Source of the DNA: Rotaria socialis
Taxonomy: Eukaryota > Rotifera > Eurotatoria > Philodinida > Philodinidae
Direction of reading: 5' to 3'
NCBI GenBank assembly: GCA_905331475.1
Contig: CAJNYU010004627.1
Span: 1 to 64,000, forward strand
Length of the DNA stretch: 64,000 nucleotides
In this document: one piece after another, positions 47,955-60,018 of the stretch
Layout of the letters: each line of letters opens with the position of its first letter
Numbering within the stretch: the stretch's first letter is position 1
Made by a program: the position numbers and the translations under genes
The notes under the pieces: generated by a model
What the model was told of the DNA's origin: nothing
The model's database searches: none
Seen by the model: only the letters and a program-made list of their open reading frames with translations

Positions 47955-50398
47955 ATGATCACGAATCGTAATCTAATCGTATTGCTTGCATTTTCTTTTG
48001 TTCCACTGATTAATATTTGTGAAGCAGTCAGTACTAAAATGCCAGCAATTTACTATGGTAATCAAGGCTGGGCTATGAACGACATTCAATCTTTTTCATC
48101 ATGGGTCGGCAAACATCCAATAGTGATATTACTGTTTACTGATTGGTGTAATGGATCAATGTATAATTTGTTCAATTATCAATTAAAAAATATATGGGGT
48201 AATGGAAGTATTCCAGCAATCACATGGGAAGCTTTTAAGTGTGGTGGTAGCAGTCAACCGGGTATAATGAGCCTAGTTCGAAATCATACTTACGATACAT
48301 ATATAAATCAATTTGGGGACTATTTGGCAGCATGGCTCGCCGGCATGGATGGTGTTTTAGGAAATAGTGATGACCGAAGAGCTTATCTACGATTGGGTAT
48401 GTTCGACATTCTAAAATTTGTAACATATATCGTTCGATTTAGAAACAGCATCATAATTATAACGAATTTTCAATCATTCTATTCAATCTTTATTCTTAGA
48501 GATATATCGAGAATGATTAGATTCGAGAAACCAATTTCTGAGTCTCTAAACCAGAGTTCTATTTATTTTGACTTGCGCATGTTAATGATTGTACTACATT
48601 GTCAGCTATTTCTATATTTTCTTTAATTGATACTTTGATGGAATAAACATCGATTGAGCTATGATCATTTTTTGTTCGGATGATTTTAGCTCATGAAATG
48701 AATGGGAATTGGTATCCGTGGTCGATTGGTTCAACTCCACAAGATTACGTTTGGGTATGGCATTATATACATGATTTATTCGTGAATAAAAGTTTAGATT
48801 CGACAAGACTTCAATGGATTTGGTGCGTGAATAATGTTGATGTTGGTAGTTACACAGCTGAAAATTATTGGGTTGGAGAACATTATGTTGATTGGATGGG
48901 AATTGATGGTTATAATATTGGTACAAGTCAAAGTTGGAGTTCCTGGTTAAATCCAAATCAAATATTCGATAGTATGATTGCAAGATTACAAAATTTATCT
49001 TCAACAAAACCGATATGTATTAACGAATATGCTTCTACAAGTTTAGTCACAGGAAACATATCAAATATAACAGCGAAATATGATTGGCTTCAACAATTCT
49101 GTACATATATCAATAATAAACAAATTATAATGACTTCATATTTCAACATAGATAAAGAGACTGATTGGGCAATATTCGGTGGCGTTCGGGGAGATAGTTT
49201 CTTTGGTAACCACAGTGCCTACACTGCATATCGAGATTGCCTTCAATCTAATGATTGGATAATAATCAATAGTACAAATCCAAGACTTATTAGTGATGAA
49301 GAATTCTCTGGTACAGGTAAGTGTAATTGAAATACACGGAAGCAGAGACTAAATCGATGTGAAATAAGATTTGTCTTAGAAAAAAATTGTGGAAAGAAAT
49401 AAAATTCATTTCATACGTCTCAACTGAGACATGCTAAGGTAAAGAGGAAGCTTTATAATATTGTCATTGTATATAATTTGAAACTCATTAAATATCATCT
49501 TTCAAAACTATGACAAATAGCTACTGAAGGTTATAGTAAATCTTGACTTTGAGATTCTATCGTTAGCTTCCACTACGCACATCTTTAGTGTTGAGAGAGA
49601 AAAAACTGTTTAAATATTTATCCGACTAATGCTATCAAGATTTCCGGCAACAAAAGTTATTTCATACATTTCCCTGACATTCATACCGAGAACAAGTCAC
49701 CTAAAAACAAATCTTAAGGTCCAATTAGGTAAATAGACATGATAATAACTGGCAAATAGTCAATAGTAGTTGGATATTGTAAATAATCAAAATCTGAATA
49801 GTTTGTCATCAAAAAGCTTCAATGGTTGATTACTCACCTTGCACACATCTCTCATGTGAAATTTATTGCTTTAGTATTGAATACCACAAGTACAACAATA
49901 ATGGTATCAACTACTACTACTTCTTTAACAAACGGTACAACATCAGGTACTAATAGAAAACTTAACGATACAATATTCTGCTGATTTCTGTGTTACTTCA
50001 TCCTATAGATACAGTATCAAGTACTTTGGCAACCATCGGACCAACTACACAGACAAGTAAGAAGCTTTTCCTAAATGAATTACGGAAGATGAGGTCTGAA
50101 ACATGGGAAGAAAAATAATATTTTTAATGTTGATTTCTTGCCAAAACTATCCAGTCGAGACCTGTATTTGATTGTGTTCTTAATTTTAATTGTTCGATCT
50201 TTTCATGATTGCGTAGCTCTCGTTACAACAGCAAACATATCAATAAATTCGACCATCGTTGTAATGCTCACAACATCTGTAATTACAACGACAGATTCTA
50301 CTTCAACTGCTGTAGCAATCATATTTCAATGTGGTATTGCAAGTCAAAACTGGTTGGCAATGCTCATTTTTATGATCAAGATCTTTTTAAACAATTAA
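47955..50398 (+). CDS. Secreted GH26 glycosidase (mannanase-type) with Thr-rich stalk and hydrophobic tail
   Basis: Five exons give 456 residues: 47955-48396, 48690-49316, 49875-49946, 50009-50056, 50217-50398. A signal peptide (residues 1 to about 24) precedes the barrel. The first intron splits the acid/base motif, and splicing restores YLRLAHEMNGNWYPW with E150. The nucleophile is E260 in ICINEYAS. HEMNG-W-PW and the second Glu are diagnostic of family 26, mostly beta-1,4-mannanases, with some xylan- or glucan-cleaving members, so exact specificity is open. Exons 3 and 4 are short phase-1 cassettes encoding Thr/Ser-rich linker, and exon 5 ends with a hydrophobic run (NWLAMLIFMIKIF) suggesting membrane or GPI attachment. 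It probably serves digestion of algal, plant or fungal walls. GH26 is rare in animals, so horizontal gain is plausible. Confidence 0.85.
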
Positions 50399-50625
50399 TT
50401 CACTTTTCATCTTCTAATTGAACACTTGTTTACGTGACACTATTACATAACAAAACCTAAGAAACTATTAATACTTTCCAGTTTTGTTCTTGAGAATCCA
50501 GAACACAAAGCAACTCTTTGTGTAAAGACTGAACTAAGCTTTTTAAACTTCGCCTTGTGTTTCAAATTGAATAAGAACGAATAAAAAATTACAAGTATCT
50601 TAGATATTGAATACGAATTTTTAAA

Positions 50626-52585
50626 TTAAATTACAATCGAAAACTGATCATAAGTACTTTTGTCGTGTTCAAGCAAATACTCGTAGTGTAAGCGCCTTTG
50701 TATTTTATCGGTCGAGACGGTCAAACGTCCATATCCGTATTCTAACAGACGTGATATACTCCACCATGGCTGTGGCTCTACCCATTTATCTTTGCATAAT
50801 GCTCCACCAGTTCCTTGTACCACAATGACAGGCGAAGGAGCATTGATGTATGTATTATTAACGATGGCTGTCGTGTTGTCGTAGAATATTCGTTCGTATG
50901 CGTGCATATGACCTGTTATAATCAATTGAACTCGATTCTCAACAAAGAGAGGATAGACCATTTGAAATAGAGTCGAGTTGGGTAAGTGTTGACTAAAATT
51001 AAATGATTCATTCGAGAGAATATTTGTAGAAAAAGAATCCGAACATACTCTAGTTCGTTATCAAGTGATGACAATAAGGGTCTATGTGTTACAACAATGA
51101 TGAATGGTTGTTGTATCCTGCTTTTCGCAGCCTGAGCGAGATCGTTGACGAGCCATGAATATTGTGGACCATCTTTAGCATAGTAATGCTGAAAATAGAA
51201 AATAGAAATCAAATTCAGTCTCGTCCTACACTTGATCAGTAGGACTAAAACCCATCCACTACTATAACTGTTGAATGAGACAATAAGGGTCAACATATTG
51301 TTCCAAAACGAGGTATATCACAAAAAAATACCAGCGGCAACCAACCTGTGAACTCATCGAGATCCAATGAATCGGGCCAGTATTAAAGCTAAACCAGAAG
51401 TTGTCAAGACCACTACTTTCTGGACCTGGCATGCGGAATCGGTTACGGTAGACTGTAAAATTGTAATAGGCCTCATGATTACCCACATTGGTCATATACG
51501 GCACTATAGATGCGATTGGCTCTACTTGAGTGCCCCATAAATCCCAAATTTCCTAGAATAACAAGACAGAAATGGAAGTATAGATCATTTGCTGTCTTTT
51601 TCGACTCACTGCTATTTCTTCCTTCGCGCCATTACCAGCATAGCTAATATCACCCACGTGAACAACAGCCGAAAATGGTGTAATATGATGATCCTCTTTG
51701 ATCTGCTTAGCCACAAGGAAACCGGCAGGGATGACAGTACCCATATCACCCATGACAGCATATGTGCGTGTCGTGGTGGTAAGGCAGTCTGTTTTGAAGC
51801 TATTCTCGTGTGACCAGACTTTGGAGTTTCCAACTCTGAACAGATAAAGAATGATTTCAACCAATGAAATTTCAACGTATTCTATATTACCTATAATAAA
51901 ATGTTTGGCATTGGTTTAAATTCGTCATCCAAGCTTCATAGATGGTTCCTTTCCATCCTCCGATTCCGACGTTATACGTGCGGTTTGTCGCCTTTTGTTC
52001 ATAGATATAGCTGCCACTAACATTTCCGTATTGTACGTATGATAGTGGATGTTGTTGTTCACTCTCAGTGCCTTTCACGATCCATATAACTATCATAGTC
52101 GACCAAGATCCATCAGCAAGCAGAGATAGATGAATTTGCTAAAGAGAAGCAGTAAGAGATATTCAACAACAACATTTGAGTGTAAACTACGAACCTGTGG
52201 AACCCCCTTTTCAGGAAGACTATCAAGTTCAGCATAGGTTTCTCGAAATTGTTCCCAAGAAATACTGTAAGACTCTACTTCTTCGTTGTTTGTCACTTGT
52301 TTCATAACACTCTTCATGATATGAACTAAATGTTGTGGTTCGGCGACGGGATCTTCTGGCTCGATATCATGAAAGAAATGCTGTAACTCATATACATCAA
52401 GTTCATCGTTGTTGTTCAAATCAATGTGCTGAAAGAATAACCGAAGCAGAGACTCTTCGACTGCAAAAGAGAAAATGCTTCGACAGATAATCAAGATAAA
52501 ATAAAAGCATACCATGCATGAAATGCCTAGCATATATTACTTCCATCATCAAAAACGAGAATACGAAGTATGCAACTAGATTCAT
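50626..52585 (-). CDS. Purple acid phosphatase-type metallophosphoesterase with N-terminal EF-hand
   Basis: Seven minus-strand exons give 508 residues: 52585-52513, 52460-52195, 52138-51891, 51835-51610, 51552-51346, 51188-51049, 50992-50626. A signal peptide (MNLVAYFVFSFLMMEVIYA) comes first, then an EF-hand with loop DLNNNDELDVYE (positions 1, 3, 5, 7, 9 and 12 all oxygen donors) and a weaker partner. Next are a fibronectin-like domain (QIHLSLLADGSWSTMIVIWI) and the catalytic domain with all five purple acid phosphatase blocks: GDMG, GDISYAGNG, GNHE, VVTHRP and GHMHAYER. These bind the Fe-metal centre that hydrolyses phosphomonoesters at acid pH. The secretion signal suggests a lysosomal or extracellular site. 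The phosphatase part is ordinary; the EF-hand in front is not a layout I know for this family. Confidence 0.88.
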
Positions 52586-52952
52586 ATCTTGAAATCACAG
52601 ACAACTACCGATAATTCAGAAAATCTAAACGTTTATAGACATGAATGATAGAATAAAGTTTGCGTTAGTCAGAGTAAAAAAGTATTTCGAACGATGAGAG
52701 TGGCTAGATCTGAATAATTCATGAGTAGGAAAGTGTCTCTGAACGTGGTTTCCAATCTGAATTGAGCAAGTTTTCTAAAGTGTTACAATTTAATTTGTCT
52801 ATGAAAGTATAAGAAAAAATTGGATATTTCAATGTAGTAACATATCAGACACTACCTTATCAGCGTGCTTATCTGATAAGCTCTCACTTTTTCTATAGCA
52901 TTGGAGAGAAATTAAAAGAGAAATATTAGTCGATTACAACACTGAAAAAAGA

Positions 52953-53022
52953 ATGCTACTGATTATTTTAATTTTTGTTGCTATCAGCCCCTCGTGTTGT
53001 TACTCGATAAAATTCGATAAAC
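52953..53022 (+). pseudogene. Orphan signal-peptide exon
   Basis: ATG at 52953 opens MLLIILIFVAISPSCCYSIK, an excellent secretion signal, and is followed by a consensus donor (GTAAGT at 53023). I find no following exon that continues in frame before the next genes. It may be the first exon of a gene whose body was lost, or one whose later exons are too diverged for me to see. It lies head to head with the acid phosphatase gene, whose ATG is about 370 bases away. Confidence 0.3.
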
Positions 53023-53957
53023 GTAAGTTGCGAATAATTCTTCTCAAAGCTGTCTCAAAAAGGAATTAATGTAATATACATCCAGAAGATCTTTCATTAA
53101 TCTTATGAATATAATTGTGATGGTTCAGATATAATTTTGTGAGAAACATTTCAAATTCACTAAGAACCATTCAATGAGAATCCTTGTAACAACCTTTTTC
53201 ACTAATTTTGTCAGTTTTACAGATACTACTATTTAGAGTCATGCGATAGCATATATTCGTATAAAAAAATCTTTCATAAGGATTGAAGTTGTTTCTAACA
53301 TCGGTGATGGTGAATTATGCTATTACTATTATTGTTGGTATATAATCGAAGACGTTATCTCAACGTGGTTCTCATTCATACACAACCGGTTTTATGCATA
53401 TAAATATCGAAACACTTCATAATTGTAAATGTATTCGTTATTTTATTTCAATGAAAAAGAGACTAGAAAATATGGTCAATTTACTAATTATTATGTTTCA
53501 AATGAACATGTAAAACATTTTGTTCTACTGCCATGATATCGTGAGGAAGACGATTATTTTTTTTTCGTTGTCAAGAAGAAATTATTGTTTCCTATTTTCC
53601 AAACGATAACAATAATAAGCACGGAAAAGTGGAGAACTGATAGTCTACCATTATCCGCAGAGTAGCCAATGGTGAATTATACATGATTACAAAGAATGAA
53701 ATATGAGTGTGCAAAAAACACCCACACTTGAGAGTATTTAAAAAAGGATACGCTGGTACATTTTAATATGCAACGTGATCATGAGAATGTTCATATGAAC
53801 ATCCATTGATCTAATAACAAATTTATGATTCTAATGCAATCAGATCACTTAAAGTTTCTAGTGGCGGAAATATGAGTAAAAACAATATTATTTTTTAAAT
53901 TTATTCTATTAGTGTTAATCTTTTCATTTGACAATAAAAACAGCAGAAGAACCAATA
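53023..53957. other. Spacer without supported gene
   Basis: AT-rich. A CACCCACACTTGAGAG phrase at 53719 is another GTGTGGG-class relic. No frame is supported. Confidence 0.45.
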
Positions 53958-54688
53958 TCAACAATTCTGTATTGTTGGCTTGATTTTTGACGCATCAACA
54001 CCCATGTTTACCAGTATTGCTTGTAGTTCGTTCAATATCGAAGGTGATAACGTTTTTGTTCGTCTTAAACAGATAAACAAAAAATGTCCGTACTGTTCAA
54101 TTAACAAAGCTTTTTTCTACTTACGATAGAATCCAAATTAATTCAGATTTAACATTGAGCACTGGTAGGATATGACAAGAGTACACGAGGGAATAATCGA
54201 CATAATTTGAAGTGATAACATTGTAGTCGCCTTTTGGAACTGTTAAAAACGATCACAATATTGAATTAAAAAGAAAAGAATGATAGTGCAATAATTACTA
54301 GGTTTGGGAAAGTCAAGCTCGAAAGCTGCAGGTTCTGAAGCATTTTTAACTTTAGCTGTGCCCAAAATACTTTCATATGTACCAAAAAAGTTATGTGCTT
54401 GATTCTGTACACCTACTGATCCATCGTCATTTTTCGTGTATGTTGCATTAGAACAAGTGTAACCAATTTCGAAGAAGTTTTCATTTCTATATGCTTCATA
54501 CCAAAAACCAAAATACTACATAGTATAAAATTACCAAAATAAAAGTCTTTGTAGAAGCATATAAATACAGTATATCATCTCACCTTGCTTATATCAAAAT
54601 CCTTTTGTGTGATAATCTTCGGACATTCATTTGCCGAGAAAGCACAAGAAATTGAGAAAATTATAATTGCTACTGTTGAAAATGACAT
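53958..54688 (-). CDS. Secreted lipocalin (apolipoprotein D-like)
   Basis: Four minus-strand exons, 54688-54584, 54515-54299, 54239-54125 and 54063-53958, encode 180 residues, the usual lipocalin size. The N-terminus MSFSTVAIIIFSISCAFSAN is a signal peptide, then CPKIITQKDFDISK leads into YFGFWYEAYRN, which carries the lipocalin G-x-W motif. The next segments (IGYTCSNATY, AAFELDFPKP, DYNVITSNYVDYSLVYSCH) follow the beta-barrel pattern of ApoD-type members, and the C-terminal helix ends IQNC, giving Cys residues for the usual disulfides. Lipocalins carry small hydrophobic ligands outside the cell; the ligand here is unknown. All exon frames are short, so only the splice junctions reveal the gene. 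Confidence 0.85.
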
Positions 54689-55929
54689 AATCACGATATC
54701 AACACTAATATACTAGTCTGGTTCCTACATTTATAGCATCTTATATAGTACAAGACAATTCGAGACTGAAGTTATATAATCATATAAAAAAACATTGAGT
54801 ATCAGGGCACTACAAAGCAATTATTTTAACAAGATAGCAGAAGTACAGCGAGAATCAACAACACATGCTGAAGAACAGAAATAATCGCACCGAAAATCAA
54901 TAGTATTCTCTTTAACAAATAGTCAATACTGTCTTATATAACAAATTTGATCAAATTGACAAACGGGAAGATACTCAGATGGACCAAAGTACTCTGTTAA
55001 AAAAAATCAGATCCTATTTGATTACTAATTATATGAGTCTTTGTCGAAATGTTTCTTAGATGAAGAACTGTAGAATATGCTAAAAGTGTGAGCATGAATG
55101 TTCTCCTGTTCCACATTGAGTGGACTTACGTTAAACTCAAATGCAGCATATCTGTGCACTTTCATATCGGTTGTCATTATTTTTCCTATGAATACGTTAA
55201 TATATACAATTAAACACGGACAAGATATGAACAATCCTGCTGTTTTTATAATCGAACAACTCATAGTGAATAATTCATTAGAAAAAATACCACTTTGACA
55301 AAAAAATTATTTAGAAAAATCAGCATGATTGATATTGTTATATAAGACATATCACCTATTTTCTTATGTATTTCTCTCTTACTGATTTTCGTTGTTTCTT
55401 GTTTTATGTAAAATTATGTTTTCAGTGTCACTTTACACTTCTTTGCTCCTCAAAGTACAATGATTCATTACTCGAATATTTTTATATTAAACTTCAACGA
55501 AATCGACTGCTGAAATAGATGAATCTGTTTGCTAGTTGATTAACGTACATCCCCTCCACACACCTATATCTGAGTGAAAACTATGAAAATAAACCAGGTT
55601 ATGAATACTTGTGTTTCTTCCCGAAATTCATCAATCTTTTATTGCAATATGAAATAAAAGGAGACAAAATGTTACTGTCAAATGATTATGCCAGTGAGTC
55701 ATGCACAGGTTTTCTTCCAACAAGCTACTCGAAAAAGAATATTTTGTCATTTGTGATGGCGTCATGTGCGTTGGAAAAAAATTCTACTGTTTGCAGTGGT
55801 TGTCACAATTCTGTATTTCATACCATAAGTATTGTTTTTTCTGAATAATCAGTCATATCGTATTGTGCGATAGAAACGAGATTTAGATAATTTTATTCTA
55901 GATAAACATTTACTGCAAGTACGAATACT
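54689..55929. other. Divergent region between lipocalin and sirtuin genes
   Basis: It contains the promoters of both divergently transcribed genes. Open frames at 55025-55298 and 55609-55848 have no domain and probably do not code. Confidence 0.45.
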
Positions 55930-57886
55930 ATGGCGACCAGTGAGTAATCAATAGATGATTTGGATGAATACAAATATTTTCATAATCGCGCTATTGAAAT
56001 AGACTCAAATTCGGCGACAGCAAATTCTAGTAATTTAGATACACGAGTGGCAAGAATTCAGCGAAGTCGTTCAGATAAAATTAACATGAAACATAAGTAT
56101 ATAGTTGTTGCATTATTTTAGTGACCGATCAATTACATGGTTACCTTGGAATTCTTCTATCTGCCTTCGAAGAAGAAGGACCCCGTGTATTAGAGTCATT
56201 TGATTTACCTGGTGCTGCTGAATACATGAGTAAATGCTCAAACGTTGTTGTCATGTGTGGTGCCAGTATATCAACTAGCGCCGGTATACTGGATTTTCGT
56301 TCACCTGGCACTGAGCTCTATTCCAAATTAGAGAAATGCAATTTGCCATTTCCCGAAGCAATATTTCAATTGGACTTTTTTCGTGTGTGTTGTATACTTG
56401 AATTGAATTCTCTTGCATTTTAGCTTAGTATTCTTCCGTATCTTATCTATTTATATATCGTAGGAGAATCCAAAACCATTCTTCGTGTTGGCTAAAGAAC
56501 TGTATCCAAATAAGTTTAACGTAAGTCGAAAAGGCGCGAAATTTTTGCATGAAATCAAACTATTCGATAACGAAATTTTATCGTTAAGCCAACATCGACT
56601 CATTACTTCATTCGACTATTGAATGAGAAAGGCAAACTACTACGTACATTCACAGAGGTATGTTCTAATGAAACTCCTTTTATGCCCTATTTCAAGATGG
56701 AATAGAATGGCTAATCGATAATTGGATTGACTTTCTAGAATATCGACTCATTAGAACGCATTGCTAATGTACCAACGGAGAAAATTGTCGAAGCTAATGG
56801 GACGTTTTTTACTGCACATTGTTTGGATTGTCAAGAGGAATACTCATTAGAGCAAATTAAAGGTCTATCATTAATCTAAGCCGATAATTTCTTGAGAATG
56901 ATTAGAATTTGTAATCAAAATCAAAATTCCTCGGGGTGTGAAATGGCAACATTGATAAAGATTTTTATTTTTTTATTTAGACACTATTTTTAAAGATGAA
57001 ATCCCATATTGCAATAAGTGTACCGGAGTTATTAAACCGGGTAATTTTTTCTGGTGATTATTTTGATTCTTTGTTCAATAATTCGTTTTGTTTTAGATAT
57101 AGTCTTTTCCAATGAAAATCTACCAAAACGATATGATGAATGTGTTAAAAGTGTAAATGAAATTTTGAAAATCGATTTCATTCATTTCAATAACTTATTT
57201 TATAAATAGGACTTTGCCAAATGTGATTTTCTCATTATTATCGGCACTTCACTAGCAGTAGCACCATTATGTACTCTCATTTCACAGTAAAATAATATAG
57301 AAATCATTTCGTATCGTTGAATATTGACCAATGATCGAATTCGATTTTAGTGTTGATAATAATTGTCCTCGACTATTGATCAATATGGAACCAGGTGGTC
57401 ATACATTTTCATATCTGATACCTGTAAGTAATAAATTATTGTTATAGTGAGAAATATAAAATTAGAGTATAACATCTAATGTTCAAATTCATCAATTTAG
57501 TTTGGAACTACGTTGATGTTCAATTCGCGAAAAAATCGTCGTGATGTCTTTTATAAAAGTACTTGTGACGATGGAGTAATGCAACTAGTAAAATTATTAG
57601 GTTGGGAGGTAAGATGAATTTTTAATTTTTACAGAAACCTATCCTACGAACGAACATTTGACACCTTTTCTTCTAGAGTGATTTCAAAAAATTACTACAA
57701 AAAGAAGGCATATCGATCTCATCAGTATCAGAGAAATCTACTACTTCTTCTAGAACGAATGTTTCATCGACAAAGACAACTACTGCGGCTGATTCTACTG
57801 TCCCGAAGCATCCAAAATTCACTTCGACAAAGAAAACAGTCGATGCTACTTCATCAAAAAGTGAAGTGAAAGATAATGCCAAATAA
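55930..57886 (+). CDS. SIRT2-like sirtuin, probably catalytically impaired
   Basis: Eleven exons give 368 residues: 55930-55939, 56122-56384, 56464-56520, 56589-56657, 56739-56862, 56981-57040, 57097-57152, 57210-57286, 57351-57423, 57501-57608, 57677-57886. SIRT2-type landmarks are [60 protein letters not shown] and [10 protein letters not shown]; the Zn ribbon C-x2-C ... C-x2-C is intact (HCLDC, YCNKC). Several otherwise invariant positions differ. The catalytic His of V-E-A-H-G-T is Asn153 (AAT at 56796), GAGIS reads GASIS, GIPDFR reads GILDFR, YTQN reads FTEN and VFFGE reads VFSNE. NAD-dependent deacylation therefore seems unlikely, while the fold and zinc site look kept. The tail is Ser/Thr/Lys-rich. 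The frame is fully open, so it is a pseudoenzyme candidate and not a pseudogene. Confidence 0.87.
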
Positions 57887-59101
57887 GAGATTGAATTAAT
57901 CGTCTCAAGAAATATCAAGTGTAATGAACGTTTTTTTTATTTTAAAAGATTATATTTGTTGTTTCTTATTTTCGATTCAAGTTTTCATTGAGATCGATGG
58001 ATTAAATCTGCAGAATGCACATTCACGTTTTACTTGTGTGTGGATGTGTCCGGTTTAGCGTTTAACTGCTGAACGGATATATGAAAAAGAACTGTAGCAG
58101 CACTTACACTCAACCGTCGTTTGATATAGTTGATTCTTAAAATCGTATTTTATTAGATCCTATTGAAATTCGATTGTATATTGAGAGATCGAATGCGTGA
58201 ATTTTTCGGGATTCAACACTACTTCACAGGACTCTAGTTCCAAACGAGTGAGTCAGATCTGAACTGTTTCTACAGTGGCAAGGGTATGAGAGGTTCCGTA
58301 ATTTGTTCATTCTCTTCGCATACATATATACCGACATTCGCATCTACAAACGCTAAGTAAATGAAGCACATCGATTTCTCTTAGATTCATTTTTTTTAGA
58401 ATCAACGCTTGCAATGCATTCGGTATCCATGTGTCAGTTGATTTTGTGCTTCGAAGCTTTCATTACAATCAATGAAAGAGTCAAAAGAACAGCTTATTTA
58501 CTTAGTCACATCATTTCATCACCATGAAAGCAGAAATTTTCTTCCGAAGAAGTAGAAGCACGTGTGAATCGATCGAATACACGTTGTGGTAGCTTACAAT
58601 GTACCTGACGTTTTACTGTAATGGGAAGCAAAAGTAGGTTGTAATATCTCGCGTGTCAAACTTACATTTGATGATCTCTTTCTCATACGAAAGATTCAAA
58701 AATTGCTGTTAATATTAATCAACAAAAAATTTAAAAAAATAATATTATCGAACGTTTCGGTAGTCTACGGTTAAATGACAGATCTCGGTTTGCTCTACTC
58801 CAATAATCGCATTATTCCGAACAACTCCAGGTTTTGTAAGAATACTTATACGATTTTTCGAAGCTTCCTTTGATTTTAATTATTAAATCTATGATTCACC
58901 AGCAAATGTCAAATTTATCATTGTACTTGAAGGTCAAGATGCAAAAGATATAATTAGAACTACACACTGTCTCTGCCCTGTTAAAGTAATTCTCATGGTG
59001 AATCTCGTAAAAACAAGTACTGATGATCAACAATGTTAATTGATCATTCATTTAGGTGAAACATATCAATTTAAATAAAGTAGTCAATATAATTCATCTA
59101 T
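57887..59101. other. Spacer; possible degraded 5' part of the ADP-ribosyltransferase relic
   Basis: Most of it shows nothing. Bases 58905-59015 translate to hydrophobic strands (VKFIIVLEG, VKVILMVNL) that could be remnants of the receiver-like head seen in the intact TPR ADP-ribosyltransferase, but this is weak. Confidence 0.35.
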
Positions 59102-59621
59102 TTGAACTGCATTTCTTTCGTAGTACTACATATTTTCAAGGAACATCAAGCGCCAGAACTTTCTAAAACTAAAATGAACAGGAGATTCCTGTTTACTAAA
59201 TTATTTCTCGATATTCTCCTTCGAACGGAGTCAAAGATTAATGATAAATATGAATTAGTTGCTCGATTTACCGAAGAATTTGCCATAATTTGCCAATAAT
59301 TTGATGGAACTCAGAAAACTGAATTTTTTTATCTAGACTTCAAACTAGAGAAAGTCTTTGAATGGTATACAAAAGCTGTGTATGTCTATCGTTTACTGAA
59401 TGAACATCTGCGTACTCAACACATCGATTTGCTTTTTCTGTTTCGTTTGTTTCTAAGAGATATGAAAGCTCAGATTGTGATCTATCAGGAACAATCAGTT
59501 ATTCATGTTTATCGTGGTTAACGACTGTCAAACGATGAATGAGAAAATTTACTCAAAGGAGTGCATGACAAATCTTAGTGATAGTATCATTGGGATTTTC
59601 CAAAAAAAACAGTCACCTATC

Positions 59622-59700
59622 CACATATAGATAGATCGATAGGTAGATAGATACGTAGATAAATAGATAGATAGATAAATAGATAAATGGGTAGATCGAA
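59622..59700. repeat. Imperfect GATA microsatellite
   Basis: About 17 units of GATA and variants (ATAGATAGATCGATAGGTAG and so on). It is directly followed by TCACGGTAATGATCACGGTC phrases that repeat TCACGG four or five times up to 59765. Confidence 0.85.
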
Positions 59701-59779
59701 GGGTCACGGTAATGATCACGGTCACGGTAGGTATCTGTGACGGCACGGTTTTCAATCACGGTAACTGATTGATTTTCAG

Positions 59780-59908
59780 CCTATCGTGGCACCCACAGTT
59801 AAGATGTTATGTATGTGTGTACACGTTGTTTTAAGCCTTTCGTGGCACCCACAGTTAAGATGTTATGTATGTGTGTACACGTTGTTTTAAGCCTTTCGTG
59901 GCACCCAC
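59780..59908 (+). repeat. 56 bp tandem repeat, 2.3 copies
   Basis: Units at 59780-59835 and 59836-59891 differ at one base (CCTATCGTGG against CCTTTCGTGG), and a partial third unit starts at 59892. The third runs into CACCCACGCCCACACCCTC, again of the GTGTGGG class. Confidence 0.9.
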
Positions 59909-59924
59909 GCCCACACCCTCTGGT

Positions 59925-60018
59925 AAATACGTGTAGACCCTGGTAGATGCATGCAGACCCTGATAGACCTTCTAGACCCTGGTAGATACATGTAGAGCCT
60001 GGTAGATATCTGTAGAAA
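59925..60018 (+). repeat. Tandem repeat of CCTGGTAGATAC-type units, about 20 bp
   Basis: Four to five degenerate units follow the pattern TGTAGACCCTGGTAGATGCA with substitutions. Together with the GATA tract and the 56 bp repeat they form one block inside the broken ART gene. Confidence 0.75.

Noticed and set aside
55940..56121. Alternative sirtuin start exon in 55950-56100
   Set aside because: That frame is open but has a stop just upstream and reaches no donor in the right phase except a weak one. The 10-base exon ending A before GTGAGT joins TG-ACC in perfect phase.
57887..59000. tRNA or other structured RNA genes in the spacer regions
   Set aside because: I looked for A and B box patterns and a T-arm with GTTCRANNC pairing across the spacers and found no convincing cloverleaf. 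A covariance-model scan would be decisive.
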